From positions 37,098 through 101,097 of the forward strand of contig JANQEL010000290.1 in assembly GCA_028278345.1 (NCBI GenBank): a DNA stretch of 64,000 bases. The letters run 5' to 3'. Origin of the DNA: Myxococcota bacterium. GTDB taxonomy: Bacteria; Myxococcota_A; UBA9160; UBA4427. The first letter of the stretch is position 1, and each line of letters starts with the position of its first letter. Below the pieces are notes generated by a model. It worked only from the letters and a program-made list of their open reading frames with translations, was not told the origin of the DNA and searched no databases. Shown here piece by piece: positions 9,333 to 17,329 of this stretch. The position numbers and the translations under genes are program-made.

Positions 9333-9914
9333 TCAGGCCGAGAGTACGCTCGGCAGCTTGCGATTGTGCTCGGCGAGCGTGCGCCGCGTGCGGAACAGGC
9401 TGATCTTGATGGCCTGCGGCGACTTGCCCATGTTGCGCGCGATGTCGCGCGTCGAGCGGTTTTCGATGTAGCGCTGCTCGAAGGCTTCGCGCTGCTGTTC
9501 CGGGACCTTTTCGTCGAGCACGCGGCTGCAGTTGCGCAGGATGCGGACGAAGTCGGTCTTCTGGTCGGCGGGGGTTTCGTCGGAGGCGAGTCGGTCGACC
9601 TCTTCGCTGTCGATCGAAATCGAGATCGGTCGCTTGCGGCGATAGCGTCGGCAGATCTGGTTGTGCGCGATGCCGAACATCCAGGTGAGCAGCGTCGAGC
9701 GGCCCTCGAACTTGGCGAGGCCACGGTGGACCTGGAGGAAGACCTCCTGGGTCACGTCCTCGGCGTCCTCGGGATCGCTCATGCGCTTGAGGGCGAAGTA
9801 GTAGATGCGGCGTTCGTATCGCTCGTAGAGTTCGGCGAAGGCTTCGTCACGGCCGGCGAGGATCTCGCGAACGAGTCGGGCGTCGTCTTCGGCGGTGGTC
9901 GGTAGATTCTTCAT
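9333..9914 (-). CDS. ECF sigma-70 family RNA polymerase sigma factor
   Basis: A 193-aa canonical ECF sigma factor. Region 2 has FAELYERYERRIYYFALKRM, DPEDAEDVTQEVFLQVHR and LLTWMFGIAHNQICRRYRR. Region 4 has QREAFEQRYIENRSTRDIARNMGKSPQAIKISLFRTRR. ATG 9914 follows an excellent Shine-Dalgarno (AAGGAGCACCCC); the ORF track's start is 21 codons upstream and lacks one. It converges on the other ECF gene with a shared terminator. A direct repeat lies about 85-135 bases upstream and could be a regulatory site. No anti-sigma gene is visible nearby. Confidence 0.9.
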   Translation of the reverse strand: MKNLPTTAEDDARLVREILAGRDEAFAELYERYERRIYYFALKRMSDPEDAEDVTQEVFLQVHRGLAKFEGRSTLLTWMFGIAHNQICRRYRRKRPISISIDSEEVDRLASDETPADQKTDFVRILRNCSRVLDEKVPEQQREAFEQRYIENRSTRDIARNMGKSPQAIKISLFRTRRTLAEHNRKLPSVLSA

Positions 9915-9997
9915 GGGGTGCTCCTTGCTTTCCGCTTTGCGCTGGCGGCTGGTTCCGGGGTTTTTCTTGCCGCTCACCTAGAAAGGCGAGATCCGGG

Positions 9998-10050
9998 CGG
10001 AAAACGGGCAATCGCCGAGGAAGTTTTTTCAACTCCCCGGAAAACGGGCA
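9998..10050. repeat. Direct repeat CGGAAAACGGGCA x2 upstream of ECF sigma gene
   Basis: The 13-mer CGGAAAACGGGCA occurs at 9998-10010 and again at 10038-10050, exactly 40 bases apart. A GTTGAAAAAACTTCC-type A/T-rich stretch (minus-strand reading) lies between the copies. It sits in the 262-base gap between the minus-strand ECF gene and the plus-strand SHOCT gene, a natural place for operators or an ECF-dependent promoter. No function is demonstrated. Confidence 0.55.
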
Positions 10051-10176
10051 GAAACGGGCGCACCCCTCGGGGAAGGCGCTCAAGTCCCCACCGGGGATCG
10101 GTCGATAGACCCCGAGAAACCTGCAAGCCGGTTCGACGCCCCGCCCCCTGCGACGCGCACCGGCAGGGGAGCCCCC

Positions 10177-10716
10177 ATGAAGCAACCGCGAACCATCGGC
10201 CTGGCGTTGATCCTGCTCGGCACCATTGTGCTGCTCGGCAACACGACCGAGGCCCTGCCCCCCGAAGCCTTCTTCGCTGGCCTCGTCATGTATCCCATAG
10301 GCGGCTTTCTCTTTTTCAAGGGAAGCCGCGAAGCGATCAACAAGGCCGAGAGCCGCGCGGCCCGCATTCGAGCGCCCAAGCTCAACAACGCGACCGCCGA
10401 GGCCTATGCCGATCGACAGCGACGCAATATCGAGGAACACGGTTCCGTCGACAGCCAGGTGCGCGCCCTCAATGAACAGCCCGCGGCCCAGCTCGCGAGT
10501 CCGCAAGCAGCGCGTGTACAGGACGCCTGCCTCGATCTCGACGCAGAACTCGGCGAAGAAGAAGACCTCGTCGTCACCACCGACGTGTCCTTCCCCATCG
10601 AAGTGCAGGAGCAGGATTCTCTCGCCGAGCAGCTGATGAAGCTCCAGAAGCTTCGCGACGACGGCATCATTTCCGACGAGGAAATGGCCATCGCCAAGGC
10701 GAAACTGCTGGGCTGA
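10177..10716 (+). CDS. Two-helix membrane protein with C-terminal SHOCT motif
   Basis: A 179-aa protein. Two N-terminal membrane helices (IGLALILLGTIVLLG and FFAGLVMYPIGGFLFF) precede a charged, probably helical cytoplasmic region. The last 30 residues match a SHOCT domain (SLAEQLMKLQKLRDDGIISDEEMAIAKAKLLG), a short helical-hairpin module found at protein ends and thought to mediate oligomerisation. The function is unknown. ATG follows GGGGAGCCCCC. It is transcribed divergently from the second ECF gene, so the ECF could control it, but nothing proves this. Confidence 0.75.
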   Translation: MKQPRTIGLALILLGTIVLLGNTTEALPPEAFFAGLVMYPIGGFLFFKGSREAINKAESRAARIRAPKLNNATAEAYADRQRRNIEEHGSVDSQVRALNEQPAAQLASPQAARVQDACLDLDAELGEEEDLVVTTDVSFPIEVQEQDSLAEQLMKLQKLRDDGIISDEEMAIAKAKLLG

Positions 10717-10726
10717 GATTGTCAGT

Positions 10727-10743
10727 AGTGCTCCGAGAGCACT
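10727..10743 (+). terminator. Short perfect hairpin after SHOCT gene
   Basis: AGTGCTC-CGA-GAGCACT forms a 7-bp stem with a three-base loop, ten bases past the stop codon. There is no T-tract, so it may be an mRNA 3' stabiliser or a weak terminator rather than a classic one. Confidence 0.4.
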
Positions 10744-10884
10744 CAGCGATCGCCAGATGCGCGTGCTAGGGTCGTCCGCTCTTCGAGCGCCCGACCGGAG
10801 TACGCCATCCCTCCCCGCGAGAGCTTCCCCGAGCCACATTCCTCATCGCGACTGCGGCTGATCGAACCGCGAGCGCAGGTCGCG

Positions 10885-11823
10885 ATGCCCTCCTTCGAAG
10901 AAGAGGTGCGCGACGGCCTGGCCAGCGAACCGCGCAGTCTCCCCTGTCGCTTCTTCTACGATGAGATCGGCTCGAAGATCTTCGAAGAGATCTGCGAACT
11001 CGAGGAGTACTACCTCACTCGCGTCGAGCGCAGCATCCTGCGCGATCGAGCGGACGAGATCGCGAGCGCGGCCCCCGCGAACGCGACCCTGGTCGAACTC
11101 GGAAGCGGGAGTGCGGAGAAGACGCGGCTGTTGATCGAAGCCTTGATCCGCAAGCAGATCACCCTGCGCTTCGTACCGATCGACATCTCGCGCAGTGCGC
11201 TGATCGAAAGCAGCGAAGGCCTGCTGCTCGACCATCGCGCCCTCGAGATCGCCGCGATCTGCGCCGAGTATGACAGTGGCCTGCGCATCCTCGACAAGGC
11301 CGCCGGCTCACCGCGCATGATCCTCTGGCTCGGTTCATCCGTGGGCAACCTCCACAAGCCGCAAGCGGCGGACTTCCTGGCCCGCGTACGCGAAACCATG
11401 GAGCCCGACGATCGCTTCCTGATCGGGATCGACCTGCGCAAGGAACGCGACGTGCTCGAGAGCGCCTACGACGATTCGCTGGGCGTAACGGCGCGCTTCA
11501 ACCTGAACCTGCTGGCGCGCGTGAATCGCGAACTCGCGGGGAACTTCGATCTCGCGGGTTTCCGCTTTCGCGCGCACTACGACGAGGAATCGGGTGCCGT
11601 CGAGAGTTCCCTCGTGAGCCTGCGCGACCAGAAGGTCGAGATCGGAGCCCTCGGGTTGCAGGTGCCCTTCCGCGAGGGCGAGTCGATCCACACCGAGAAC
11701 TCGTACAAGTACTCCCTCGAAGAGATCGACACCCTGGCGGCCGAAGGCGGCATGGCGAGCGAAGCACGCTGGCTCGACGACGATGGTCGCTACAGCGTGA
11801 ACCTGCTCCGACCTGCGGATTGA
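10885..11823 (+). CDS. egtD: EgtD-like histidine-specific SAM methyltransferase
   Basis: A 312-aa member of the EgtD family (L-histidine N-alpha-methyltransferase, first step of ergothioneine synthesis). Diagnostic stretches are SLPCRFFYDEIGSKIFEEICELEEYYLTRVERSIL, VELGSGSAEKTRLLIEAL, FVPIDISRSAL, WLGSSVGNL, FLIGIDLRKER and ENSYKYSLEEIDTLA. The family also includes methyltransferases for other imidazole or diphthamide-like substrates. No EgtB (sulfoxide synthase) or EgtC/EgtE gene is next to it. ATG 10885 is the only standard start visible. The reading frame stays open upstream with family-like text (RLRLIEP), so the true start may be non-canonical. Confidence 0.82.
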   Translation: MPSFEEEVRDGLASEPRSLPCRFFYDEIGSKIFEEICELEEYYLTRVERSILRDRADEIASAAPANATLVELGSGSAEKTRLLIEALIRKQITLRFVPIDISRSALIESSEGLLLDHRALEIAAICAEYDSGLRILDKAAGSPRMILWLGSSVGNLHKPQAADFLARVRETMEPDDRFLIGIDLRKERDVLESAYDDSLGVTARFNLNLLARVNRELAGNFDLAGFRFRAHYDEESGAVESSLVSLRDQKVEIGALGLQVPFREGESIHTENSYKYSLEEIDTLAAEGGMASEARWLDDDGRYSVNLLRPAD

Positions 11824-11842
11824 CTCCGACCGCTCCGCGCCC

Positions 11843-14671
11843 TCAGTGGGCGTCCCGCCAGTTCGCCCCGTAGCCGATGTCGACGACCAGCGGCACCTGG
11901 AGTTCGAACACACTCTCCATCTCGCCGCGCACGAGGTCGGAGAGTGCATCGATCTGCGCTTCGGGCACTTCGAAGACGAGTTCGTCGTGCACCTGCATGA
12001 TCATCACAGCGTCTAGGTCGGCGCTGGCGAGGGCACGGTCGACATCGACCATCGCCTTCTTGATCAGGTCGGCCGCGGTGCCCTGGATCACCGTGTTGAC
12101 CGCCATGCGCTCCGCCGCCTGACGAAGCACGCGGTTCTTCGAAGCGAGATCCGGGAGATATCGGCGGCGGTCGAGCAGCGTCTTCACGTAGCCGATCTTC
12201 TTCGCCCCCTCGATGGTGCCGTCGAGGAAGCGCCGCACGCCGGTGTAGCGCGCGAAGTAGGCGTCCACGATGTCCTGCGCCTCGCTCGTCGCGATGCCGA
12301 GGTTGTTCGCGAGCCCGAAGGCCGACGAGCCGTAGATGATCCCGAAGTTCACCGCCTTGGCGCGGGCGCGCTGATCGTCGTCGACCTCGTCGACGCCGAT
12401 CCCCGCCACCTCGGCGGCCGTGCGGCGGTGGATGTCCTCCCCCTTCGAGAAGGCGTCGAGCAGGCTTTCGTCCCCCGAGTAGTGGGCCAGCACGCGCAGC
12501 TCCACCTGGGAGTAGTCGGCCGCGAGCATCACGCGCCCTTCGGCGGGGATGAAAGTCTCGCGGATGCGCACACCTTCGGCCGTGCGGATCGGGATGTTCT
12601 GCACGTTCGGGTCGGAGGCCGAGAGCCGCCCCGTCGCCGCGCCGATCTGGTTGAAGTTGGGATGGATGCGTCCCGTGCGTTCGCTCACGAGCTTCGGCAG
12701 GGCGTCGATGTAGGTGCTCTTGAGCTTCGAAAGCTGCCGCCAGCGCAGGACGCGGCCCGGCAATTCGTGCTCCGAGGCGAGCTGTTCGAGCACGTCCTCC
12801 GCGGTCGAGTAGCCGGTCTTGGTGCGCTTGATCGGCGTGAGGCGGAGCTTCTCGAAGAGGATCACCTGTAACTGCTTGGGGGAACCCACCTTGAACTCTT
12901 CGCCCGCGAGTTCGTAGATCTCCTTCTCGAGGGTTGCGAGGGCGGATTCGTACTCGGTCGAGAGCGCGGCGAGCTTCGCCTCGTCGATCCGCACACCGTT
13001 GCGTTCGACTCGAGAGAGCACGCAGGTGAGTGGCAGCTCGACGTCGTTGAAGAGCGGCAGCAGCTCGTCGGCGTCGAGTCGTTCCTCGACCTTCTCGCGG
13101 AGTGATGCCGTCGCCGCGAGCTGGCCCTCCACCCACTTCGCCACGTCGTCCGCCGGGATCTCTTCGATCGGAGTCGCCTTGGCGCCCCGGCCCGCGAGAT
13201 CCTCGAAGCTTCGCACCTCGCGCCCGAGGTATTGCATCGCGAGAGGCGAGAGATCGTGCGACCCCGCCGGGTCGAGGAGGAAGGCCCCGATGCGAACGTC
13301 GAAGGTGGGCGTCGGAAGCACCAGGCCGTGTTCGCCGAAGAGGGACTGCACGCGCTTGGTATGCCAGCCGAACCACGGAACCGAATCGAAGACCGGGCCG
13401 AACACTTCGCACATGTCTTCGATCGAGAGCGTGGGCTCACCCGCGGCGTCGAGGGGAAGCGCTTCCTGGGCGCCGTGGGCCGCAGCCACGGGGATGTAGT
13501 GCGCGGCGCTTCCATCGCCGCGCGCCAAGGCTACACCCGCCACCACGGCATCGACCGCGCTGCCGCGGCCTTCGACTTCCATTGCGATCAGGCTCGGGGC
13601 GTCCGCGAGGGTCTTGGCCAGCGCTTCGAGTTCGGCGCGCTCGCGCACGATCTCGATCTCACTCGCGGCTTCTTCTTCGCCTCCGTTGGAAGCCCCATCG
13701 TCGAGTCCTTCGAGCAGACGCGTGAAGCCGAGGCGCTTGTAGATCTCCCGCAGCTTCTCGGTGTCCGCGCCCTTCGGCGCAAGCTCGTGCAACTCCACGC
13801 CGAGGTTCACGTCCTCACGCAGGGTGGAGAGTTCCTTCGAGAGCTTCGCGTCTTCGGGGTGTTCGAGCAGGGCCTCGCGCGCGCGTTTGGCCGTCACCTC
13901 TTCGGCGCGTTCGAGCAGCGCTTCGAGGGTGCCGAACTCGCCGATCAGCTTGGCGGCGCCCTTCACCCCGATGCCCTTCACACCGGGGATGTTGTCGCTC
14001 GGATCGCCCACCAGGGAGCGCAAGTCGAGCATCTGCTCCGGCGGAACGCCGAACTTCTCGACCACTTCGTCGGGGCCGATGCGCCTGTCCTTGATCCCAT
14101 CGACCAGCTCGACGCGATCGCTGCACAGCTGCATCAAGTCCTTGTCGGTCGAGATGATGGCGACGGAGGTGTCTTCGGGGGCGTTCGCGACGAGGGTCGC
14201 GATCACGTCGTCGGCTTCGAAGCCGGGAATTTCGATGATGGGAATGTTGTGCGCGGCCACGAGCTCGCGCACCAGGGGAAATTGCGCCGTCAGGTCCTCG
14301 GGCGTGGCGTCGCGATTGGCCTTGTACTCGGGATACACCTCGCGGCGAAACGAACCGCCCGAGGGATCGAACGCCACCGCGATGTAGTCGGGTTCCTCTT
14401 CGCGGATGATCTTGCCCAGGATGTTCGAGAAACCGAGCACCGCGTTCGTCGGCGTGCCGTCGGGTGCCCGCAGACCCGGGATACCGAAGAAGGCGCGGAA
14501 CACCGCGTTGGCGCCATCGATCACGACGAGTTTGCGCAAAGCGCCCGCTTTCGACTTCTTCGCCGCCGGCTTCTTCGAGGCGGCCTTCTTCGTCGAGGCC
14601 TTCTTCCGCGCAGCGCCCTTCTTCTTCGGCGCGGCGGCCTTCTTCCCCGTCGTCTTGCGCTTTGCGGCCAC
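11843..14671 (-). CDS. polA: DNA polymerase I with Lys/Ala-rich N-terminal tail
   Basis: A 942-aa family A polymerase for repair and Okazaki-fragment processing. An N-terminal tail of about 47 residues is Lys/Ala-rich (TTGKKAAAPKKKGAARKKAS). The 5' nuclease follows (LVVIDGANAVFRAFFG, AFDPSGGSFRR, FEADDVIATLV, LVGDPSDNIPGVKGIG). The 3'-5' exonuclease domain lacks its carboxylates: IAMEVEG replaces the FDTETD block. The polymerase domain is intact, with motif A (ADYSQVELRVLAHYSGDESLL), motif B (RARAKAVNFGIIYG) and motif C (QVHDELVFEVP). GTG 14671 with GAGGGATCAC upstream is preferred over the ORF-track ATG 40 codons earlier. Confidence 0.95.
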   Translation of the reverse strand: MAAKRKTTGKKAAAPKKKGAARKKASTKKAASKKPAAKKSKAGALRKLVVIDGANAVFRAFFGIPGLRAPDGTPTNAVLGFSNILGKIIREEEPDYIAVAFDPSGGSFRREVYPEYKANRDATPEDLTAQFPLVRELVAAHNIPIIEIPGFEADDVIATLVANAPEDTSVAIISTDKDLMQLCSDRVELVDGIKDRRIGPDEVVEKFGVPPEQMLDLRSLVGDPSDNIPGVKGIGVKGAAKLIGEFGTLEALLERAEEVTAKRAREALLEHPEDAKLSKELSTLREDVNLGVELHELAPKGADTEKLREIYKRLGFTRLLEGLDDGASNGGEEEAASEIEIVRERAELEALAKTLADAPSLIAMEVEGRGSAVDAVVAGVALARGDGSAAHYIPVAAAHGAQEALPLDAAGEPTLSIEDMCEVFGPVFDSVPWFGWHTKRVQSLFGEHGLVLPTPTFDVRIGAFLLDPAGSHDLSPLAMQYLGREVRSFEDLAGRGAKATPIEEIPADDVAKWVEGQLAATASLREKVEERLDADELLPLFNDVELPLTCVLSRVERNGVRIDEAKLAALSTEYESALATLEKEIYELAGEEFKVGSPKQLQVILFEKLRLTPIKRTKTGYSTAEDVLEQLASEHELPGRVLRWRQLSKLKSTYIDALPKLVSERTGRIHPNFNQIGAATGRLSASDPNVQNIPIRTAEGVRIRETFIPAEGRVMLAADYSQVELRVLAHYSGDESLLDAFSKGEDIHRRTAAEVAGIGVDEVDDDQRARAKAVNFGIIYGSSAFGLANNLGIATSEAQDIVDAYFARYTGVRRFLDGTIEGAKKIGYVKTLLDRRRYLPDLASKNRVLRQAAERMAVNTVIQGTAADLIKKAMVDVDRALASADLDAVMIMQVHDELVFEVPEAQIDALSDLVRGEMESVFELQVPLVVDIGYGANWRDAH

Positions 14672-14732
14672 GTGATCCCTCGCGGAAGTTCGGCCGACGA
14701 AGCTAGCTCGAATCAGCGGGGGCAGGCAGCTG

Positions 14733-14900
14733 CTAGCAGCCCGTTGAGGAATCCTGACCGAGCCAGCCGTGGTCATTCGGCCCGAGATCAAGGCGCGTGA
14801 TCGCGGGCGTAGCCGTAGCTACGGCCGTGATCGCGCAACGCAGAGATCGGGTCGAAGGGCCGCGGATGGCGACCGAAGGGTTCCTCAACGGGCTGCTAGC
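14733..14900. mobile_element. Palindromic MITE-like element, 168 bp
   Basis: The ends are near-perfect inverted repeats: GCTAGCAGCCCGTTGAGGAA at 14733-14752 is exactly matched by the reverse complement at 14881-14900. The inner halves also pair imperfectly (GGCGCGTGATCGCGGGCGTAGC against the far arm, apex CCGTAGCTACGG), so the whole element could fold into one long cruciform. It has no coding capacity and no second copy was seen in this window. It sits in the gap upstream of polA and ends nine bases before the next gene's GTG. The structure is seen directly; mobility is inferred. Confidence 0.72.
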
Positions 14901-14909
14901 CTCCACCGC

Positions 14910-15200
14910 GTGAGCACCCGCAGCCCCCTGGACACCCGACGAACGCCCAGCTTCCGCCCCGCCGCGGTGCTCTCGCTCTTCTACTTCGCGGGGTTCTTCA
15001 TGCTGTTCGGGATGCTGCTGGTCTTCCCCGAACTGATGCGGGTGCTGGAATCGACCCCACCGGGCCCCGAGCAACAGAAGGCCGCGGAAGAACTCGTCCA
15101 CGCCGTCTTCCGACCGCGACTGCCCTTCGCGGTGGCCCTCGCGATCGCGGCGACGGCCGCGGGGATCTGGTTCAAGGCGCTTCCCGGGCTCCGCTTCTGA
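14910..15200 (+). CDS. Small two-helix membrane protein, unknown function
   Basis: A 96-aa protein starting at GTG 14910, directly after the palindromic element. The ORF track's ATG 14769 lies inside that element and adds Arg-rich text unlike a protein. Helix 1 is VLSLFYFAGFFMLFGMLLVFPEL and helix 2 is LPFAVALAIAATAAGIWFKAL, joined by a short charged loop. No family is recognised. It converges with acpP, 30 bases away. With the mobile element abutting its 5' end, its native promoter may have been displaced. Confidence 0.6.
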   Translation: MSTRSPLDTRRTPSFRPAAVLSLFYFAGFFMLFGMLLVFPELMRVLESTPPGPEQQKAAEELVHAVFRPRLPFAVALAIAATAAGIWFKALPGLRF

Positions 15201-15230
15201 CCTGCGGACTCGAACCCCGGTGCCGGGCGC

Positions 15231-15473
15231 TCAGGCGGGAACACGCGCCGAGATGTACTGCTCGACATCTCCGATGGTGCGCATCGACTCCGCTTCTTCG
15301 TCGCTGATCTCGATGTCGAAGGCTTCTTCCATGGCCATCACGAGTTCGACGACATCGAGGGAGTCGGCACCGAGGTCTTCGAGGATGCTCGCCTCGCTCT
15401 GCATCTCCGTGGGATCGACGCCGAGTTGATCCGAAACCAGGCGTCGCACGCGTTCGATCAAACCTTCACCCAT
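15231..15473 (-). CDS. acpP: Acyl carrier protein
   Basis: 80 aa, acidic, with the phosphopantetheine attachment motif LGADSLDVVELVMAMEEAFDIEI (Ser of DSLD) and the usual three-helix pattern. It carries growing acyl chains in fatty-acid synthesis. The usual neighbours fabD, fabG and fabF are absent. It lies alone after a TetR regulator gene on the same strand, so it could be either the housekeeping ACP relocated or a second, specialised ACP. The Shine-Dalgarno GGGAGGGAGGGGAAACG precedes the ATG. Confidence 0.93.
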   Translation of the reverse strand: MGEGLIERVRRLVSDQLGVDPTEMQSEASILEDLGADSLDVVELVMAMEEAFDIEISDEEAESMRTIGDVEQYISARVPA

Positions 15474-15536
15474 CGTTTCCCCCTCCCTCCCGCCGAGTCC
15501 ACTGGATCGGCAGGTGGCTGCACGCGGTGATGGCCA

Positions 15537-15542
15537 ATTCTA
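15537..15542 (-). promoter_or_regulatory. Candidate -10 box for acpP
   Basis: TAGAAT (minus strand) lies 64 bases upstream of the acpP ATG, in a 134-base gap after the TetR gene. No good -35 was found at 16-18 bases, so this is weak evidence. Confidence 0.3.
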
Positions 15543-15607
15543 GACCAGTCAAGACCCGGGAACCGACGGGATTGTGACGCGAACGAGGAATCGGCTTCAA
15601 GAACCGG

Positions 15608-16252
15608 TCAATTCTCGTTGCGTGCGAGCCCTCTCACAACCGTGTCGATCGCGTCGCGGTAGACATCCTGCAGCGGGCGACGACGCAGCTCCTTGCGGGG
15701 CGCGATGAACTCGGATTGGATGAGTCCGTTCGCCATCGTCCAGAGGATGTAGGACACCTCCCAGGTATCGCACTCGGCGAGTTCACCATCGGCCACACCC
15801 CGGTCGAGCACGCCCTTCAGCACTTCGAGGCAACCCTCCCACAACTTCGACACGTCGCGCAGGGCGTCGTCCGGCAGACCACCGATCAACGATTGGTTGT
15901 CGATTGCCCAGAAGATCTGGAAGTACTCGCGGTGTTCGATCCAATGGGCAAGATAGAACTCGCCGATGCGATGAAGACGCTCGAGCACCGGGCCCGACGC
16001 CACGGCGGCCTCCTGCATCTTGCTTTCGAAGGCCATGCCGTTCTCGGCCAGCACCGCGACGTAGAGATCGGCCTTGCTCTCGAAGTAGCGATACAGGGTG
16101 CCCTTGGCGACGCCGGCCTTCATCGCCACCTCGTCGAGGTTGGCGAGCATGAAGCCATCGCGAAAGAACACATCACGCGCGGCATCGAGGATGCGCCTTC
16201 GCGAGCGCTGCTTCTTCTCTTCCCTGGAGATTCGTTCGCCGGACTCTTCCAT
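15608..16252 (-). CDS. TetR family transcriptional regulator
   Basis: 214 aa. The N-terminal DNA-binding domain is clear (RRRILDAARDVFFRDGF, LDEVAMKAGVAKGTLYRYFESKADLYVAVL). The C-terminal ligand domain has FYLAHWIEHREYFQIFWAIDNQSLIGGLPDD, resembling regulators of fatty-acid or acyl-CoA metabolism. The ligand is unknown. ATG 16252 has AGGAAG upstream; the ORF track starts eight codons earlier at 16276, which is also possible. It stands between cysK and acpP on the same strand. Control of acpP is a reasonable but untested guess. Confidence 0.85.
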   Translation of the reverse strand: MEESGERISREEKKQRSRRRILDAARDVFFRDGFMLANLDEVAMKAGVAKGTLYRYFESKADLYVAVLAENGMAFESKMQEAAVASGPVLERLHRIGEFYLAHWIEHREYFQIFWAIDNQSLIGGLPDDALRDVSKLWEGCLEVLKGVLDRGVADGELAECDTWEVSYILWTMANGLIQSEFIAPRKELRRRPLQDVYRDAIDTVVRGLARNEN

Positions 16253-16302
16253 CGACTCGCTTCCTCGGATGCCCATTCGAGCAACGACCTTCGCCCAAAC
16301 CC

Positions 16303-17259
16303 CTACGCGACGTCGTCACTCCCTTCATAGCGACAGGCTTCGAAGAGCGCCGTCTGGATGTAGCGCTCTCCGAAATCGCAGATCACGGTCACGATCGTCT
16401 TGCCTTCGTTGCCCGGTCGGTTCGCATACTCGATCGCCGCGGCCACGTTCGCGCCGGACGAGATGCCGCAGAGGATTCCCTCTTCGCGGGCGAGTCGGAG
16501 CGCCATCGCGATCGCCGTGTCGTTCGAGATGGTGATGACCCCGTCGAGCAGACCGGTTTCCATCACGTCGGGTATGAAGCCCGCACCGATACCCTGGATC
16601 TTGTGTGGCCCGGGTGCGCCTCCCGAGAGCACGGGGCTCGCCTCGGGTTCGACCGCAAGCGACTCGAAGGTCGACTTGCGCTTCTTGAGCACCTGCCCGA
16701 CCCCGGTGATCGTGCCTCCGGTACCGACCCCCGCGATCAGCGCGTCGACGGCTCCGTCGGTATCGCGCCAGATCTCTTCCGCCGTGGTGCGGCGATGGAC
16801 ATCGGGGTTGGCGGGGTTGCGAAACTGCTGGGGCATGAAGGAGTCGGCGACTTCGTCGGCGATCTGGGTCGCGCGCTCGACGGCCCCCGTCATGCCCTTG
16901 GCGCCTTCGGTGAGCACGAGCCGCGCCCCGAAGGCGCGCAGGGTGACTCGCCGCTCGGGTGAGAAGGTGTCGGGCATGACGAGAATGCACTCGTAGCCCT
17001 TCACCGCGGCAATCATCGCGAGCGCAATGCCCGTGTTGCCGCTGGTGGGTTCGATGATCGTCGTCTTGCCCGGGGTGATGAGCCCGTCGCGCTCGGCGGC
17101 TTCGATCATCGCGAGGCCGAGGCGATCCTTCACGCTATTGCCGGGGTTGGCGGATTCGAGCTTGCCGAAGATGGTGGCCGGGGCGCCATCCGTGACGCGG
17201 TTCAGCCGCACGAGCGGCGTGTTGCCCACGAGTTCGGTGATGTCGCCGTAGCTCGCCAT
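16303..17259 (-). CDS. cysK: Cysteine synthase (O-acetylserine sulfhydrylase)
   Basis: 318 aa, fold-type II PLP enzyme. Motifs in order: [27 protein letters not shown] (PLP lysine), [31 protein letters not shown], the phosphate cup [12 protein letters not shown], and [11 protein letters not shown]. It makes L-cysteine from O-acetylserine and sulfide in the cytoplasm. AGGAGAATGA precedes the ATG. No cysE is adjacent. Assignment to CysK rather than CysM rests on overall text; the [11 protein letters not shown] stretch resembles the [20 protein letters not shown] stretch of CysK enzymes. Confidence 0.93.
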   Translation of the reverse strand: MASYGDITELVGNTPLVRLNRVTDGAPATIFGKLESANPGNSVKDRLGLAMIEAAERDGLITPGKTTIIEPTSGNTGIALAMIAAVKGYECILVMPDTFSPERRVTLRAFGARLVLTEGAKGMTGAVERATQIADEVADSFMPQQFRNPANPDVHRRTTAEEIWRDTDGAVDALIAGVGTGGTITGVGQVLKKRKSTFESLAVEPEASPVLSGGAPGPHKIQGIGAGFIPDVMETGLLDGVITISNDTAIAMALRLAREEGILCGISSGANVAAAIEYANRPGNEGKTIVTVICDFGERYIQTALFEACRYEGSDDVA

Positions 17260-17329
17260 TCATTCTCCTGTGGGTTCGACTGCTTCGACGATCGAGATGG
17301 ATGCCGACAGCGAAGAGTGGGCCACCGGA

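Noticed and set aside
13232-14800. 522-aa plus-strand ORF
   Set aside because: Antisense to polA.
15200-15235. tRNA-like GGACTCGAACCCCGG text
   Set aside because: Resembles a T-arm by chance, but no acceptor stem, D-arm or anticodon arm can be built around it.
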